This document shows, piece by piece, positions 8,882 through 17,574 of a stretch of DNA of 64,000 nucleotides (its first letter is position 1; each line of letters starts with the position of its first letter). The notes under the pieces were generated by a model. It was not told the origin of the DNA and made no database searches. It was given only the letters and a program-made list of their open reading frames with translations. The stretch is from assembly GCA_963696525.1 (NCBI GenBank), contig CAVOKO010000009.1, positions 558,001 to 622,000 on the forward strand. Direction: 5' to 3'. Position numbers and translations under genes: made by a program. The stretch is from CAWBRT01 sp963696525. Lineage in GTDB: Bacteria > Acidobacteriota > Terriglobia > Terriglobales > Acidobacteriaceae.

Positions 8882-10321
8882 ATGACTGAAGCAACTGCTA
8901 CCTCCCGCGCCTGGCCGGAGGTTCGTTCAGCGCTGCTGAATATCGTTGGCGAAAAGGGCTGTCTCTTCGAGCCCGGCGACACTGCCTCTTACTGCGTGGA
9001 CTGGCGACAGCTTCGCCAGGGAAACACCCCGGCCGTCGTCCGCCCCGCCAGCACCGAGGAGGTGTCTGCCGTGGTCCGTTTATGCGCCGAGAAGCGGATT
9101 CCTATGGTGCCCCAGGGAGGCAATACCAACATGGTGGCTCGGCGCCACGCCCAGCGCGGACGGCACGGAGATCGTGTTGTCGCTCTCCCGCATGAACAAG
9201 ATTCGCCACCTCGACCCGGTCGACTTGACCTTGACCATCGACGCCGGGGCCACGCTCCAGGCCGCGCAGGAAGCCGCTCTCGCCGAAGGCTGCATCCTGG
9301 GGCTCACTATGGGCTCGGAGGGTTCCGCGCAGATTGGCGGCGTCCTCTCCAGCAACGCCGGCGGCAATAACACGCTGCGCTTCGGCAATGCTCGCGACCT
9401 CGTGCTCGGCCTCGAGGTCGTTTTGCCCGACGGCGCAATCTGGAATGGTTTGCGGCGTCTGCGCAAAGACAACACCGGATACTGTCTCCGCCAGCTCTTT
9501 GTCGGAGCCGAGGGAACGCTGGGCATTATCACTGCGGCTGTGCTGAAACTGGTGCCGCGCCCGCGCGATCTCGCGCTCGCGTTTTGCGCCGTCTCCTCCA
9601 CGCAAGCGGCCTTGGACCTGCTCGTGCTTTGCCGCAGCCATCTTCACGACTCGATCAATGCCTTCGAATACATGGAGGGGCGGGTCGTCGGAATCATCCG
9701 AAGCAGTTTCCCGAGACGTCGCTACCCTCTTCCGAACCCGCGGCGCACTATGCCTGGGTCGAGTTGGCCGACGCCTCGCCCGACGCTGGCTTGCGCGAAA
9801 AGCTCGAAGACGTGCTGGCCGAAGCCATGGAGAAAGACATCGTGCTCGATGCCGCGCTCGCCGGCAGTTCCTCTGAGCGTCTCGCCATCTGGCATTTGCG
9901 CGAAGAGGTTACCGACGCTCAACAGCGCGAGGGCGCTTCCATCAAGAATGACGTGACCGTGCCGGTTTCAAAAACGCCGGAGTTCATCACCCGCGCCACC
10001 GCCGAGTGCGAACGCCAGTTCCCCGGCATCCGCGTCATGGCCTACGGACACCTCGGCGACGGCAATACCCATTTCAATCTCACCGTGCCCATCGGCGGCG
10101 ATAACGCGGCGTTCATGAAACACTCCCACGAGATTCAGGGCGTGGTCAACGAAATCGTGCATCAATTCGATGGCAGCTTTTCGGCGGAACACGGCATCGG
10201 CACGATCAAGTCTTACCTGATGGAGAGATGGCGAGGCGGCGCCGAACTGGATACCATGCGCAAAATCAAGGCAGCCCTCGATCCCCTGGGCATCATGAAT
10301 CCCGGCAAAATGCTGCCGTAG
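8882..10321 (+). pseudogene. FAD-linked oxidase (GlcD / D-2-hydroxyacid dehydrogenase family), two frameshifts
   Basis: About 480 aa in three frame segments: 8882 to about 9137, about 9138-9700, and about 9701-10321. Removing one G at 9137 joins GGNTNMV to LGATPSADGTEIVLSL; adding one base at about 9700 joins EGRVVGIIR to KQFPETSLPSS. Family motifs are intact across the segments: FAD-binding GGVLSSNAGGNNTLRFGN, GAEGTLGIITA, the C-terminal metal/substrate segment YGHLGDGNTHFNL, SAEHGIGTIK, and the usual end IMNPGKMLP. It would oxidise a 2-hydroxyacid (glycolate, D-lactate or 2-hydroxyglutarate type). The last 28 bp recur exactly at 11300-11327. Sequencing error and genuine decay cannot be told apart here. 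Confidence 0.8.
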
Positions 10322-10328
10322 CTCCGTC
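10301..10328 (+). repeat. 28-bp direct repeat, copy 1 (end of oxidase gene)
   Basis: These bases encode the final PGKMLP and stop of the FAD oxidase plus the first bases downstream. An exact second copy lies at 11300-11327, so the two bracket a segment of about 1 kb. Confidence 0.9.
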
Positions 10329-10568
10329 TCATCCCAGCGAAGTAGCGGCCGAAAAGCGAGACGGAACGATCTGGATTATGTCGGCGAATATCCGGAGATA
10401 ACAGATTTTTATCGACTTTATCATCGCGGGATGCGGTTTTGTATTGCCAAGTGAACCAAGAACTATCAATATGGTCACGGCCATAAAGGATCTGCGAAAG
10501 GGAATTCCAAATAATACTCGTGTGAAACCCCTTTCAGAGGTGAAAGCGCCAAAACAATCGGAGGATCA

Positions 10569-10904
10569 ATGAAGCTCAGGATAATCCTATGCGTCTTGGT
10601 TGTTGTCTGCTTAGTGTCCATGTCGATGGGCCAAAGCAACACCAGCGCGACCAAGCAAGCGCCTGTCGTAAAGCAAAACTCTCAGGCCGCCGCAGCCGCT
10701 AAGACGCCGGAACAAGCCAAGTCAAAAGCGGGCGTTGGATTCGACACCCCAGCCAAAAGTACCACCACCGTGCAAGGTAACACTGCAGCCAAGCCGAGCA
10801 TGGTCGGGGTAAAGACCAGCGAGTTCCACCCCGCTCCCAAAACCAGCAAGCCCTTGGATAAAGGGAATGTTCCCTCGCCTACCATAGCGCCGAAAAAACA
10901 GTAA
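10569..10904 (+). CDS. Small secreted protein, Ala/Lys/Pro-rich, 111 aa
   Basis: Function not recognised. The N-terminus is a clear signal peptide (MKLRIILCVLVVVCLVSMSMG, cleavage probably before QSNTS), so the product is exported. The mature part is low-complexity and unstructured, rich in Ala, Lys, Thr and Pro, and ends PTIAPKKQ. GGAGG at 10560-10564 precedes the ATG closely. It stands alone inside the segment bounded by the 28-bp direct repeats at 10301 and 11300. Confidence 0.6.
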   Translation: MKLRIILCVLVVVCLVSMSMGQSNTSATKQAPVVKQNSQAAAAAKTPEQAKSKAGVGFDTPAKSTTTVQGNTAAKPSMVGVKTSEFHPAPKTSKPLDKGNVPSPTIAPKKQ

Positions 10905-11070
10905 ATCGGAGACCCTCCGCTCTGATCGCGAAATCATCAGGGCGGAGTGCTTTAGCGCGCACGTGGCAGGTGCCCCATATCTGCCGCGGTTAGCAGATGT
11001 GGGATTATTCTTGGGTTTAAGCCACGTCCCGTATGCCCGCGTAGCGGGCAAAAGAAAAACCCTTCATGAG

Positions 11071-11214
11071 TGTCATCCTGAGCGAAGCGAAGGATCCCTT
11101 GACGCTATCCCACGCCGCGCGGTTCCTGGCTTTTTCGATGAAATCCTTTGGCCGCACCTCAGCCCCACCCCGTGCTGGGATTCTTCGCTTCCGGTGCTCG
11201 CTCAGAATGACACC
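11071..11214. repeat. Palindromic (MITE-like) intergenic element, full copy
   Basis: The left end TGTCATCCTGAGCGAAGCGA and right end GCTCGCTCAGAATGACACC are inverted. The interior is shared with the 7131 copy, including TTTTTCGATGAAATCC and CCCGTGCTGGGATTCTTCGC. Confidence 0.75.
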
Positions 11215-11229
11215 CTAACATTTATTGCC

Positions 11230-11273
11230 GGGTGCCCCATCCTTATCGCGCAGCGATAGGATGGGGCAGTTCA
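11230..11273 (+). repeat. REP-type palindrome downstream of the transposase gene
   Basis: GGGTGCCCCATCC, then a stem-loop TTATCGCGCAGCGATA, then GGATGGGGCAGTT. The similarity to the copy at 12023-12065 continues past the palindrome (CAATCCT..GAGCAGA..CCCTTC) for roughly 75 bp, so the two form a long direct repeat around the transposase. Confidence 0.8.
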
Positions 11274-11299
11274 ATCCTTAGAGCAGAGCCCTTCCGAAG

Positions 11300-11327
11300 C
11301 CCGGCAAAATGCTGCCGTAGCTCCGTC
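11300..11327 (+). repeat. 28-bp direct repeat, copy 2
   Basis: Exact copy of 10301-10328, the coding end of the FAD oxidase including its stop codon, here in non-coding DNA. Confidence 0.9.
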
Positions 11328-11350
11328 AGCGGATTGGACAGTGCCTTAGC

Positions 11351-11387
11351 GGGTGCCCCGTTCTAGCGAAGCTAGGGCGGGGTAGTT
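11351..11387 (+). repeat. REP-type palindrome overlapping the transposase stop
   Basis: GGGTGCCCCGTTCTAGC ... GCTAGGGCGGGGTAGTT. The minus-strand transposase gene ends inside this hairpin: its final Thr-Pro-Pro codons and TAG are REP sequence. Confidence 0.8.
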
Positions 11388-11899
11388 GAGGCCTTTATAG
11401 AGACCATACGTTCGCGTCGGCGCGCTGTCCACTCGGACTCGATCTCCGCCACCCCGCGCTCTCCCGTCAAGTGGTTGCGAAAGCTGCTCCAACTCCAATC
11501 TTCCGGACGGCTCACGAGTCCCCGCATCACGGGATTGCGGTGCATGTAGCGCAGTTTCTCGATCCGCTTCGCCGCACTCCACACATTGAAGTCGTAATAC
11601 CGTGCCTGCCAGAAATGCTCGCCTTCGCCAATCAACCTTCTTGCCACCGACTGCTTCATCGCCTGCAGCGCTTGTGACAACGTCCCGTGCTCAGGTTCGC
11701 TCACTAGCAGGTGCACATGTTCCGGCATCACCACGTAGCCGGACACGAAGAAACCATAACGGATGCGCGCCTGTTCCAGCGCTGCCTCGAACAGATCCCT
11801 GGCTTGCGGTGTGGCAAGCAATGGCTGCCGCTGATAGCAACTGAAGGTCACGAAGTGCAACTGTCGCGTCTGCTGAAATCGCTTCAGTCCCCAGGGCAT
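11372..11899 (-). CDS. REP-associated tyrosine transposase (RAYT, Y1_Tnp/IS200-like)
   Basis: A 175-aa single-domain HUH nuclease of the RAYT group, thought to nick and mobilise REP hairpins. Motifs: the metal-binding HVH in VVMPEHVHLLVSEP (residues 57-70), GEHFWQARYYDF, and the Tyr118 segment KLRYMHRNPVMRGLV with EDWSWSSF after it, all typical of RAYTs. I chose ATG 11899 (MPWGLKRF), as in the family; the longer open frame to 12013 runs back through a REP hairpin at 11952-11986 and is unlikely to be coding. REPs lie on both sides of the gene within 150 bp, and one overlaps its stop. This is the classical arrangement of a RAYT with its own palindromes. Confidence 0.9.
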   Translation of the reverse strand: MPWGLKRFQQTRQLHFVTFSCYQRQPLLATPQARDLFEAALEQARIRYGFFVSGYVVMPEHVHLLVSEPEHGTLSQALQAMKQSVARRLIGEGEHFWQARYYDFNVWSAAKRIEKLRYMHRNPVMRGLVSRPEDWSWSSFRNHLTGERGVAEIESEWTARRRERMVSIKASTTPP

Positions 11900-11951
11900 G
11901 GTCAGAAGATAACACTCCCCCGAGTTCGAGTGCTGTGCTGACGAACAAAAA

Positions 11952-11986
11952 CCCCACCCAAGCTCCGCTTGAATGGGGCACCCCAA
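11952..11986 (-). repeat. REP-type palindrome, inverted, upstream of the transposase
   Basis: On the minus strand it reads GGGTGCCCCATTCAAGC, then GGA, then GCTTGGGTGGGGTTTTT. It is opposite in orientation to the other REPs around the gene, giving the inverted pairing typical of BIME-like units. Confidence 0.75.
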
Positions 11987-12022
11987 AGCGCCGTTTCCAG
12001 GTGTACGCCGCACGTGATCGTC

Positions 12023-12065
12023 GGGTGCCCCGTCCTTATCGCGCAGCGATAAGGGCGGGGCAGTT
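12023..12065 (+). repeat. REP-type palindrome upstream of the transposase
   Basis: GGGTGCCCCGTCC, TTATCGCGCAGCGATAA, GGGCGGGGCAGTT. Compared with the 11230 copy, the stem bases change from A-T to G-C on both arms, so the hairpin is preserved. Confidence 0.8.
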
Positions 12066-12277
12066 CAATCCTGAGAGCAGAAACCCTTCTGAAGCCCACA
12101 CATTCGCCGAAAAACGGCGGATGCGCGCCACCAGCGTTTTGTCGCAAAGGCGCGCCAGAATCTTCATCTATAAATTATCTATGCTTGTTTATTTTGAAGA
12201 TAAGCGACTGGATCTGCTGATTCAAGGTTCGGTAAGCGGTTTCCTGACGTTTAAAGCTATTAAAGCTAAATGGTTGG

Positions 12278-12315
12278 TGGCCCACTCAGGGTTCTTTCGC
12301 TTGAGTGGGGTAGTT
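12278..12315 (+). repeat. Degenerate REP-like palindrome
   Basis: GTGGCCCACTCAGGG ... TTGAGTGGGGTAGTT. The ends resemble the REP consensus but the stem sequence differs. It sits just downstream of the minus-strand thioesterase stop at 12352 and could also act as its terminator. Nothing else is seen between 12090 and 12351 apart from an AT-rich stretch. Confidence 0.6.
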
Positions 12316-12351
12316 GACTGCTCACGATGAACTGGCGTGACCTTCCACCGG

Positions 12352-12744
12352 TTATCCATGCGCCGTCTTGCGTTCTATCTTGAAGGTTGCCGTCGCCTTG
12401 GCCACGATGGTTCCGCTCTGGTCGCGAACTTCTCCCTCGACGAAGGCCACGGTTCTTCCCGCTCTCAACAAACGCGCCTCCGCCCGCAAAGTGCCGCGCG
12501 CCGGCTCTATAAACTGCACGTTCAGGGTAACCGTGCCCTCGCTCTTCCACTCGTTCGAGTGGCTCTGGCAGGCGATTCCGAGCGCCGCGTCCAGAAGGGT
12601 TGCGGTCACGCCTCCATGGGCATCGCCGCGCCGGTTTTTCAAGCTGTCGGTGATTTCGAGCGAAACCACCGCCCTGCCCGGAGACCACTCCACGACTTGC
12701 AAGCCGAGATGTGCCGAAAACGGCGATGCAGCCAGTGGGTTCAT
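12352..12744 (-). CDS. PaaI-type hotdog thioesterase
   Basis: An acyl-CoA thioesterase-like protein of 130 aa, the normal length for a single hotdog domain. The PaaI/YdiI signature is seen as RGDAHGGVTATLLDAALG (residues 38-55), followed by the strand VTLNVQFIEPARG. It would hydrolyse a short or aromatic acyl-CoA in the cytoplasm. Its start overlaps the stop of the CoA-transferase beta subunit by four bases (ATGA), so it is the third gene of that minus-strand operon and may recycle CoA from the same substrates. Confidence 0.85.
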   Translation of the reverse strand: MNPLAASPFSAHLGLQVVEWSPGRAVVSLEITDSLKNRRGDAHGGVTATLLDAALGIACQSHSNEWKSEGTVTLNVQFIEPARGTLRAEARLLRAGRTVAFVEGEVRDQSGTIVAKATATFKIERKTAHG

Positions 12745-13430
12745 CGCGCTTTTTGCGCCATCAATGGAGGGTTCCCGGCACCCTCCGCAATTGTGCGCAC
12801 TGCGATAGGCAGTCCGGTGAGGCGTTCCAATTCTTCCACCGTCAGGCCTTCGACGGTTTCGACAACCTTCAGGCCCTCCGGCGTAATGTCAATCACCGCC
12901 AGGTCCGTATAGACGCGCGAAACGCAGCCGATGCCGGTCAGCGGATACGTGCAGCGTTCTACGATTTTGCTCTCACCTTGCTTGGTGAGGTGCTCCATCA
13001 TCACGAATACCTGCTTGGCGCCGATGGCCAGGTCCATGGCGCCGCCCACCGCCGGGATCGCGTCGGGCGCGCCCGAATGCCAGTTCGCCAGGTCGCCGGT
13101 GGCCGACACCTGGAAAGCACCCATCACGCAAATGTCGACATGTCCTCCACGCATCATCCCGAACGAATCGGCGTGGTGGAAATAGCAGCCACCCTTCAAC
13201 AGTGTAACCGGCTGCTTGCCCGCATTCATCAGGTCCGGATCTTCCTCGCCCGCAGGCGGCGCCGGTCCCATCCCCAGCACCCCGTTTTCGCTGTGCAGAA
13301 TGACTTCGCGGTCCTTGGGAAGATGATTCGCCACCAGCGTCGGCATTCCTATGCCGAGATTCACGTATGCCCCGTCCGGTATGTCTTGGGCGATGCACGC
13401 CGCCATCTCATCGCGATTCCATTTTTTCAT
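12741..13430 (-). CDS. scoB: 3-oxoacid CoA-transferase subunit B
   Basis: The beta subunit of a two-subunit CoA-transferase (succinyl-CoA:3-oxoacid or 3-oxoadipate type). At 229 aa it is of normal length. It carries the catalytic-glutamate segment ILHSENGVLGMGP, the glycine-rich VNLGIGMPTLVAN near the N-terminus, and the conserved GGAMDLAIGAKQVFVMMEH. The reaction transfers CoA from succinyl-CoA to acetoacetate or 3-oxoadipate in ketone-body or aromatic catabolism; which of these cannot be decided by eye. Its ATG overlaps the alpha-subunit stop by four bases. Confidence 0.92.
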   Translation of the reverse strand: MKKWNRDEMAACIAQDIPDGAYVNLGIGMPTLVANHLPKDREVILHSENGVLGMGPAPPAGEEDPDLMNAGKQPVTLLKGGCYFHHADSFGMMRGGHVDICVMGAFQVSATGDLANWHSGAPDAIPAVGGAMDLAIGAKQVFVMMEHLTKQGESKIVERCTYPLTGIGCVSRVYTDLAVIDITPEGLKVVETVEGLTVEELERLTGLPIAVRTIAEGAGNPPLMAQKAR

Positions 13431-14128
13431 CTTACTTCCTTCACCGGTGCCCCAGTCACTATCGCCGACTTCACCAGCACCACCCGCTGTACGAAAATGC
13501 CAGGGGTGACCACGCTCTCCGGGTCCAACTCTCCGAGTTCGACGATCTCGTCCACCTGCGCGATCGTCAAACGCGCGGCCGTGGCCATGATCGGCCCGAA
13601 GTTTCGCGCCGTCTTGTTATACACCAGGTTTCCCCAGCGATCTGCCGCACGGGCTTTGATCAGCGCCACATCGGCATGGAGCGGATACTCGAGCACGTAG
13701 TCGCGGCCGCCGATTTTGCGGGTTTCCTTGCCTTCAGCCAGTATCGTGCCGTATCCCGTGGGAGTAAAAAATGCACCGATACCCGCGCCAGCCGCCCGTA
13801 TACGCTCGGCTAGATTGCCCTGCGGAACCAGTTCCAGTTCGATGCGCTTGGAGCGATAGAGTTCATCGAAAACATCGGAATCGGCCTGGCGCGGAAAGGA
13901 GCAGATGATCTTGCGCACCAGCCCCGCCTGCAGCAGCGCCGCCAACCCTGTATAGCCGTTACCGGCATTGTTATTGACCACTGTGAGATCGCGCGCTCCA
14001 CGGGCGATCAGCGCATTGATCAGTTCGCTGGGCATTCCGGCGATGCCAAAGCCGCCGATCATCACCGTCGAACCATCCTTCACGTCGGCCACGGCGGCCT
14101 CTACCGTCGCCACTCGCTTATCGATCAT
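13427..14128 (-). CDS. scoA: 3-oxoacid CoA-transferase subunit A
   Basis: The alpha subunit, 233 aa, partner of the gene at 12741-13430. Motifs: the CoA-binding GGFGIAGMPSELI (residues 25-37), VVNNNAGNGYTGL, GAFFTPTGYGT and EYPLHADVALIKA. First gene of the A-B-thioesterase operon, with four-base overlaps at both junctions, which argues for tight stoichiometric translation. The upstream 627-bp gap should hold the promoter. Confidence 0.92.
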   Translation of the reverse strand: MIDKRVATVEAAVADVKDGSTVMIGGFGIAGMPSELINALIARGARDLTVVNNNAGNGYTGLAALLQAGLVRKIICSFPRQADSDVFDELYRSKRIELELVPQGNLAERIRAAGAGIGAFFTPTGYGTILAEGKETRKIGGRDYVLEYPLHADVALIKARAADRWGNLVYNKTARNFGPIMATAARLTIAQVDEIVELGELDPESVVTPGIFVQRVVLVKSAIVTGAPVKEVR

Positions 14129-14755
14129 CTAGCTGCACCTCATTTGGCTGCACTTGAAAAATCGGATTCTTCCACCCGGGCCGCCGGCACGCGGCGACGG
14201 ACGCACGCAATGCACTCGCCGGGTTTTCACGCTTTGTGCGGCGCGTCCGCAGCGCTTCGATCGTGCGATTATCGAACCTGGGAACGGAATAGAGACGAGT
14301 CAATATGAGTCCCGCACTTTACGGTTGTCAAGAACTGGAAAGTATATATCGTGTGCGGTTGTCGCTCGTCGGCGGACGTGTGCTAAGGCCCTGTTCGTAC
14401 CGTTATCGGACGTGCCTGCGCATTATCGGACGTGCCGAAGCCGCTTTTTCGTGTCCGGGAAGCTCCAATAGCGCTACTTTGGCCGCACTCAATAACCCGC
14501 CCGCCGCTTTCGGACAAACTCCTTCGGCGCCCGTGACCTCCCTCGCTAGACCTTTATTTTCATACACTTTCACGCGGCCGTCCGACCGTCGGCAGAGTCG
14601 GAGATGCTGCTTGACAGTCGGCTCGCATAAGCAGATACTTCGACCCAAATCGATAATTGTGGCATGACAGTCAGCCCGGCGTTGATAGCGCTGGGGATAC
14701 ACCTGCCATGAGACCGCTCGCGGGCTCATGGTGACGACAGTCAAAGGAACTTCTC
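14129..14755. other. 627-bp intergenic region between divergent operons
   Basis: No convincing gene. It separates the minus-strand CoA-transferase operon from the plus-strand molybdenum oxidoreductase pair and must contain both promoters. The only candidate seen is TTGACA-17-GATACT on the plus strand. Confidence 0.4.
14611..14639 (+). promoter_or_regulatory. Candidate sigma-70-type promoter for the oxidoreductase pair
   Basis: TTGACA at 14611-14616, a 17-bp spacer, then GATACT at 14634-14639 (4 of 6 to TATAAT). It lies about 115 bp before the ATG at 14756. Only a pattern match. Confidence 0.4.
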
Positions 14756-15232
14756 ATGGAACGATCGATTGCATTCATTCTCAATGGCAAGCCGACCCGC
14801 ATCAAGGTCGATGACGAGCGTATGCTGCTATGGGTTTTGCGCTATGACCTTGGACTGACGGGCGCCAAGTTCGGCTGCGGAACCGCTATTTGCGGCGCCT
14901 GCACTGTAATTGTAGACAACCAGGCTGTCAGGTCTTGTTCGGTTCCGGTCAAGGAAATCGCCGGAAAGAAAGTCCTGACCATCGAGGGATTGAGCAAGGA
15001 CGGACATCTCCATCCCATCCAGCAAGCCTTCGTCAACCACAACGCCTTTCAGTGCGGCTATTGCACTCCAGGCATGATTATGAGCGCTTACGCGCTGCTG
15101 CAGCAGGCGCCGCGACCGGCGGCCGCCGACATCATCCGCCATATGGACGGCAATCTGTGTCGTTGCGGGGCACAGATCCGGATCGTCGAGGCCATACAGG
15201 ATGCGGCCGTGGCGATGAAAGGAAGGGCGTGA
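14756..15232 (+). CDS. 2Fe-2S subunit of a xanthine-dehydrogenase-family oxidoreductase
   Basis: 158 aa with two [2Fe-2S] centres: the plant-ferredoxin-type GCGTAICGACTVIV with a following SCSVPV cysteine, and the C-terminal FQCGYCTPGMIMSA ... GNLCRCGAQIRI. This is the small subunit of isoquinoline-1-oxidoreductase (IorA)-like molybdenum hydroxylases. It passes electrons from the molybdopterin subunit encoded immediately downstream. The stop overlaps the next ATG (TGATG at 15230-15234). No FAD subunit is adjacent, as expected for the two-subunit Ior type. The substrate is unknown. Confidence 0.92.
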   Translation: MERSIAFILNGKPTRIKVDDERMLLWVLRYDLGLTGAKFGCGTAICGACTVIVDNQAVRSCSVPVKEIAGKKVLTIEGLSKDGHLHPIQQAFVNHNAFQCGYCTPGMIMSAYALLQQAPRPAAADIIRHMDGNLCRCGAQIRIVEAIQDAAVAMKGRA

Positions 15233-17367
15233 TGAATCCAGTTGAAGAGATGACTGCGAAGGCCAGCGGCGGCATCAACCGCCGCGATTTCCTCAAGCTT
15301 GGAAGCGGCTTGGTGGTGTACTTCTGGGCTGGCCCGATGGACCTCTTCGGCCAGGCTCCGCCCGCGCCTCCCACCGACTTCAACGCATATATTCAGATCG
15401 GAGCTAACGGCCGCGTCACCTGCATGGTGGGCAAAATCGAGATGGGGCAGGGCCTCGAGACCGCGCTCGCGCAGAACCTTGCCGAGGAACTTGAGGTCAA
15501 TTTTGATTCGGTTGACATGATCATGGGCGATACCGACCTGTGCCCATGGGATGTCGGAACGTTTGGGTCGATGGGCAACCGGGCGTTGGGTCCAATCCTG
15601 CGCGGAGCAGCGGCCGAAGCGAGAGCCGTCCTGCTGCAAATGGCTTCCGAGCGTCTCCATGCGCCGGTCGAACGGCTGCAGGTGAAGAACGGCGTCGTCA
15701 CCGATCCGGTCCAGGGCAAGCGCGTCACCTACGCGGAGTTAGTGCAAGGAAAGCGCATCGAGCGCAAGCTCGGCAAGGTTGCGGTGAAAGCCACAACGGC
15801 TTACCAGGTGATGGGTACATCGGCACGGCGCAAGGACGCGATCGAGAAGGTTACCGGCAAAGCCAAGTACACCGCCGACATGACGGTTCCGGGAATGGTG
15901 TTCGCCCGCATTCTCAGACCACCGGCCCACGGGGCGACCCTCAGGAGCGTCGACACCAGTGCCGCTGAGAAGGTGCCTGGCGTCCAGGTGGTGAAGGACG
16001 GTAACCTGATCGCCGTGATCGCCGGCCGGCCTGACATAGCCGACAAGGCTCTGGGGTTGATCAAGGCGGAGTTTGCCCGTCCTCAGACAGGCTTGGACGA
16101 CAAGTCAATCTTCGACCATCTGGTTGCGGCTAAGGTGGAAAACAAGGTCATGGCCGAGAAGGGGAGCTTGGCGGAAGGCGAAAAGCTCGGCGAGGTTTTC
16201 GAACAGACCTATCGACACAGCTATGGCGCGCATGCGCACATGGAAACCCACTCAACCCTGGTGAAGATCGAGGGCGGCAAAGCCACCGTGTGGGCGAGCA
16301 CGCAAAGGCCTTTCGGGACTCGCGATGCGGTGGCGCAGGCTCTGGGCTTCACCCCGCAAAATGTGCGCGTGATCACTCCTTACGTGGGCGGCGGCTTTGG
16401 CGGAAAGAACTATGTCCAGAATGCCGTCGAAGCGGCACGGCTAGCGAAGCTGGTCGGTAAACCACTCCAACTTGTCTGGGACCGTTCCGAAGATTTCATG
16501 TACGACCGCTTCCGGCCGGCTGGTGTGGTGAAGATCCGCTCGGCGATGACGAAGGAGGGCCAGCTTGTCTTATGGGACTTCACGGTATACGCCGCCGGCG
16601 ACTGGGGCTCCCCGACCTTCTACGATGTGCCGAACAACCGGACGGTGGCTGCACCCATAGCGGAACTCGCTTGGCGCAGGGGCGACAATGCCGGAGGAGT
16701 ACATCCGTTCAACGTCGGCGCATGGCGGATGCCAGGCACGAACACGACTTCATTTGCTCGCGAATCGCACATGGATATTCTGGCGAGTAAAGCTGGTATC
16801 GACCCACTCGAATTCCGTCTAAAGCATTTAAGCGACAAACGTATGCGGGGCGTGCTCGAGGCAGCCGCCAAGCAGTTCGGCTGGAAACCCGGGAAAGCAC
16901 CTAGCGGACGGGGAGTGGGCGTCTCCTGTGGTTTGATCTATGGCACTTACGTTTCGAGCATGGCGCAGGTAGAGGTCGACAAGAAAACTGGGGCCGTGCA
17001 GGTTAAGCGGATCGTCACCGCGGTTGACCCGGGCACCGTGGTTAATCCGGAAGGCGCGCGCCAGCAGGTTGAAGGCTGCATCACCATGGGCTTGGGCTAT
17101 GCGCTGAGTGAAGAAGTGCTTTTCAAGGACGGCGAGGTTCTGGCTCGCAACTTCGACACTTATGAGATCCCACGCTTCTCGACGATGCCGAAGATGGAGG
17201 TGGTATTGGTCGACAATCGCCAGTTCCCACCCGACGGAATGGGCGAACCGCCGATCATCACCATGGGCTCGGTCATCGCCAACGCGATTTATGACGCCAC
17301 AGGAGCCAGACTGCTGCAGCTCCCGATGACGCCGGATCGCGTGAAAGCGGCGCTCCAACGGAGCTGA
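15232..17367 (+). CDS. Molybdopterin-binding subunit, IorB-like, Tat-exported
   Basis: 711 aa; large catalytic subunit of a molybdenum hydroxylase. The N-terminus has a twin-arginine signal (NRRDFLKLGSGLVVYFWAG), so the folded complex is probably exported with the 2Fe-2S partner. Motifs: KIEMGQGLETALAQ, VTGKAKYTADM, HAHMETHSTLV, the molybdopterin segment PYVGGGFGGKNYVQNAVEAA, and GEPPIITMGSVIANAI near the C-terminus. ATG 15232 overlaps the upstream stop by one base. Such enzymes hydroxylate N-heterocycles or oxidise aldehydes; which one is not decidable. No XdhC-type maturation gene is adjacent. Confidence 0.9.
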   Translation: MNPVEEMTAKASGGINRRDFLKLGSGLVVYFWAGPMDLFGQAPPAPPTDFNAYIQIGANGRVTCMVGKIEMGQGLETALAQNLAEELEVNFDSVDMIMGDTDLCPWDVGTFGSMGNRALGPILRGAAAEARAVLLQMASERLHAPVERLQVKNGVVTDPVQGKRVTYAELVQGKRIERKLGKVAVKATTAYQVMGTSARRKDAIEKVTGKAKYTADMTVPGMVFARILRPPAHGATLRSVDTSAAEKVPGVQVVKDGNLIAVIAGRPDIADKALGLIKAEFARPQTGLDDKSIFDHLVAAKVENKVMAEKGSLAEGEKLGEVFEQTYRHSYGAHAHMETHSTLVKIEGGKATVWASTQRPFGTRDAVAQALGFTPQNVRVITPYVGGGFGGKNYVQNAVEAARLAKLVGKPLQLVWDRSEDFMYDRFRPAGVVKIRSAMTKEGQLVLWDFTVYAAGDWGSPTFYDVPNNRTVAAPIAELAWRRGDNAGGVHPFNVGAWRMPGTNTTSFARESHMDILASKAGIDPLEFRLKHLSDKRMRGVLEAAAKQFGWKPGKAPSGRGVGVSCGLIYGTYVSSMAQVEVDKKTGAVQVKRIVTAVDPGTVVNPEGARQQVEGCITMGLGYALSEEVLFKDGEVLARNFDTYEIPRFSTMPKMEVVLVDNRQFPPDGMGEPPIITMGSVIANAIYDATGARLLQLPMTPDRVKAALQRS

Positions 17368-17574
17368 ACGGGCGAAACACAGAGTGCAGGAATTGGTGGT
17401 CCTGGCTTGTCTTTGAGCAGCGGCCGCAGCTGGTCACTGATTTCCGCTGGGTTTCCTGGGAAATTGCCGTGGATCATTCTCCGCAGGCAATCTCCGCAGG
17501 CGGCTGAATAAGATTGTTCAAGAGTGGAGTAGCGATCATTTTTCGATTTGGAGTCTAGGAGGAGAATTCAAATT

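Larger units (their letters stand above)
10905..11371. repeat. 467-bp intergenic block with REP hairpins and a palindromic element
   Basis: No gene seen. Contents: a REP-like hairpin at 10969-11009 (CCCATATCTGC paired with GCAGATGTGGG), the mini-hairpin GCCCGCGTAGCGGGC at 11035-11049, a full copy of the palindromic element at 11071-11214, a REP at 11230-11273, the second 28-bp direct repeat at 11300-11327, and the start of a further REP at 11351. Confidence 0.75.

Noticed and set aside
11372..12013. Longer form of the REP-associated transposase starting at 12013
   Set aside because: The extra 38 residues are translated from a REP palindrome; the family starts near the Met at 11899.
12711..13700. 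A 329-codon plus-strand frame over the CoA-transferase genes
   Set aside because: The minus-strand frames carry all conserved motifs of both subunits; this frame is a shadow.
14129..14755. Small frames in the gap between the CoA-transferase and oxidoreductase operons
   Set aside because: All are short, overlap each other in several frames and lack ribosome-binding sites or recognisable motifs.
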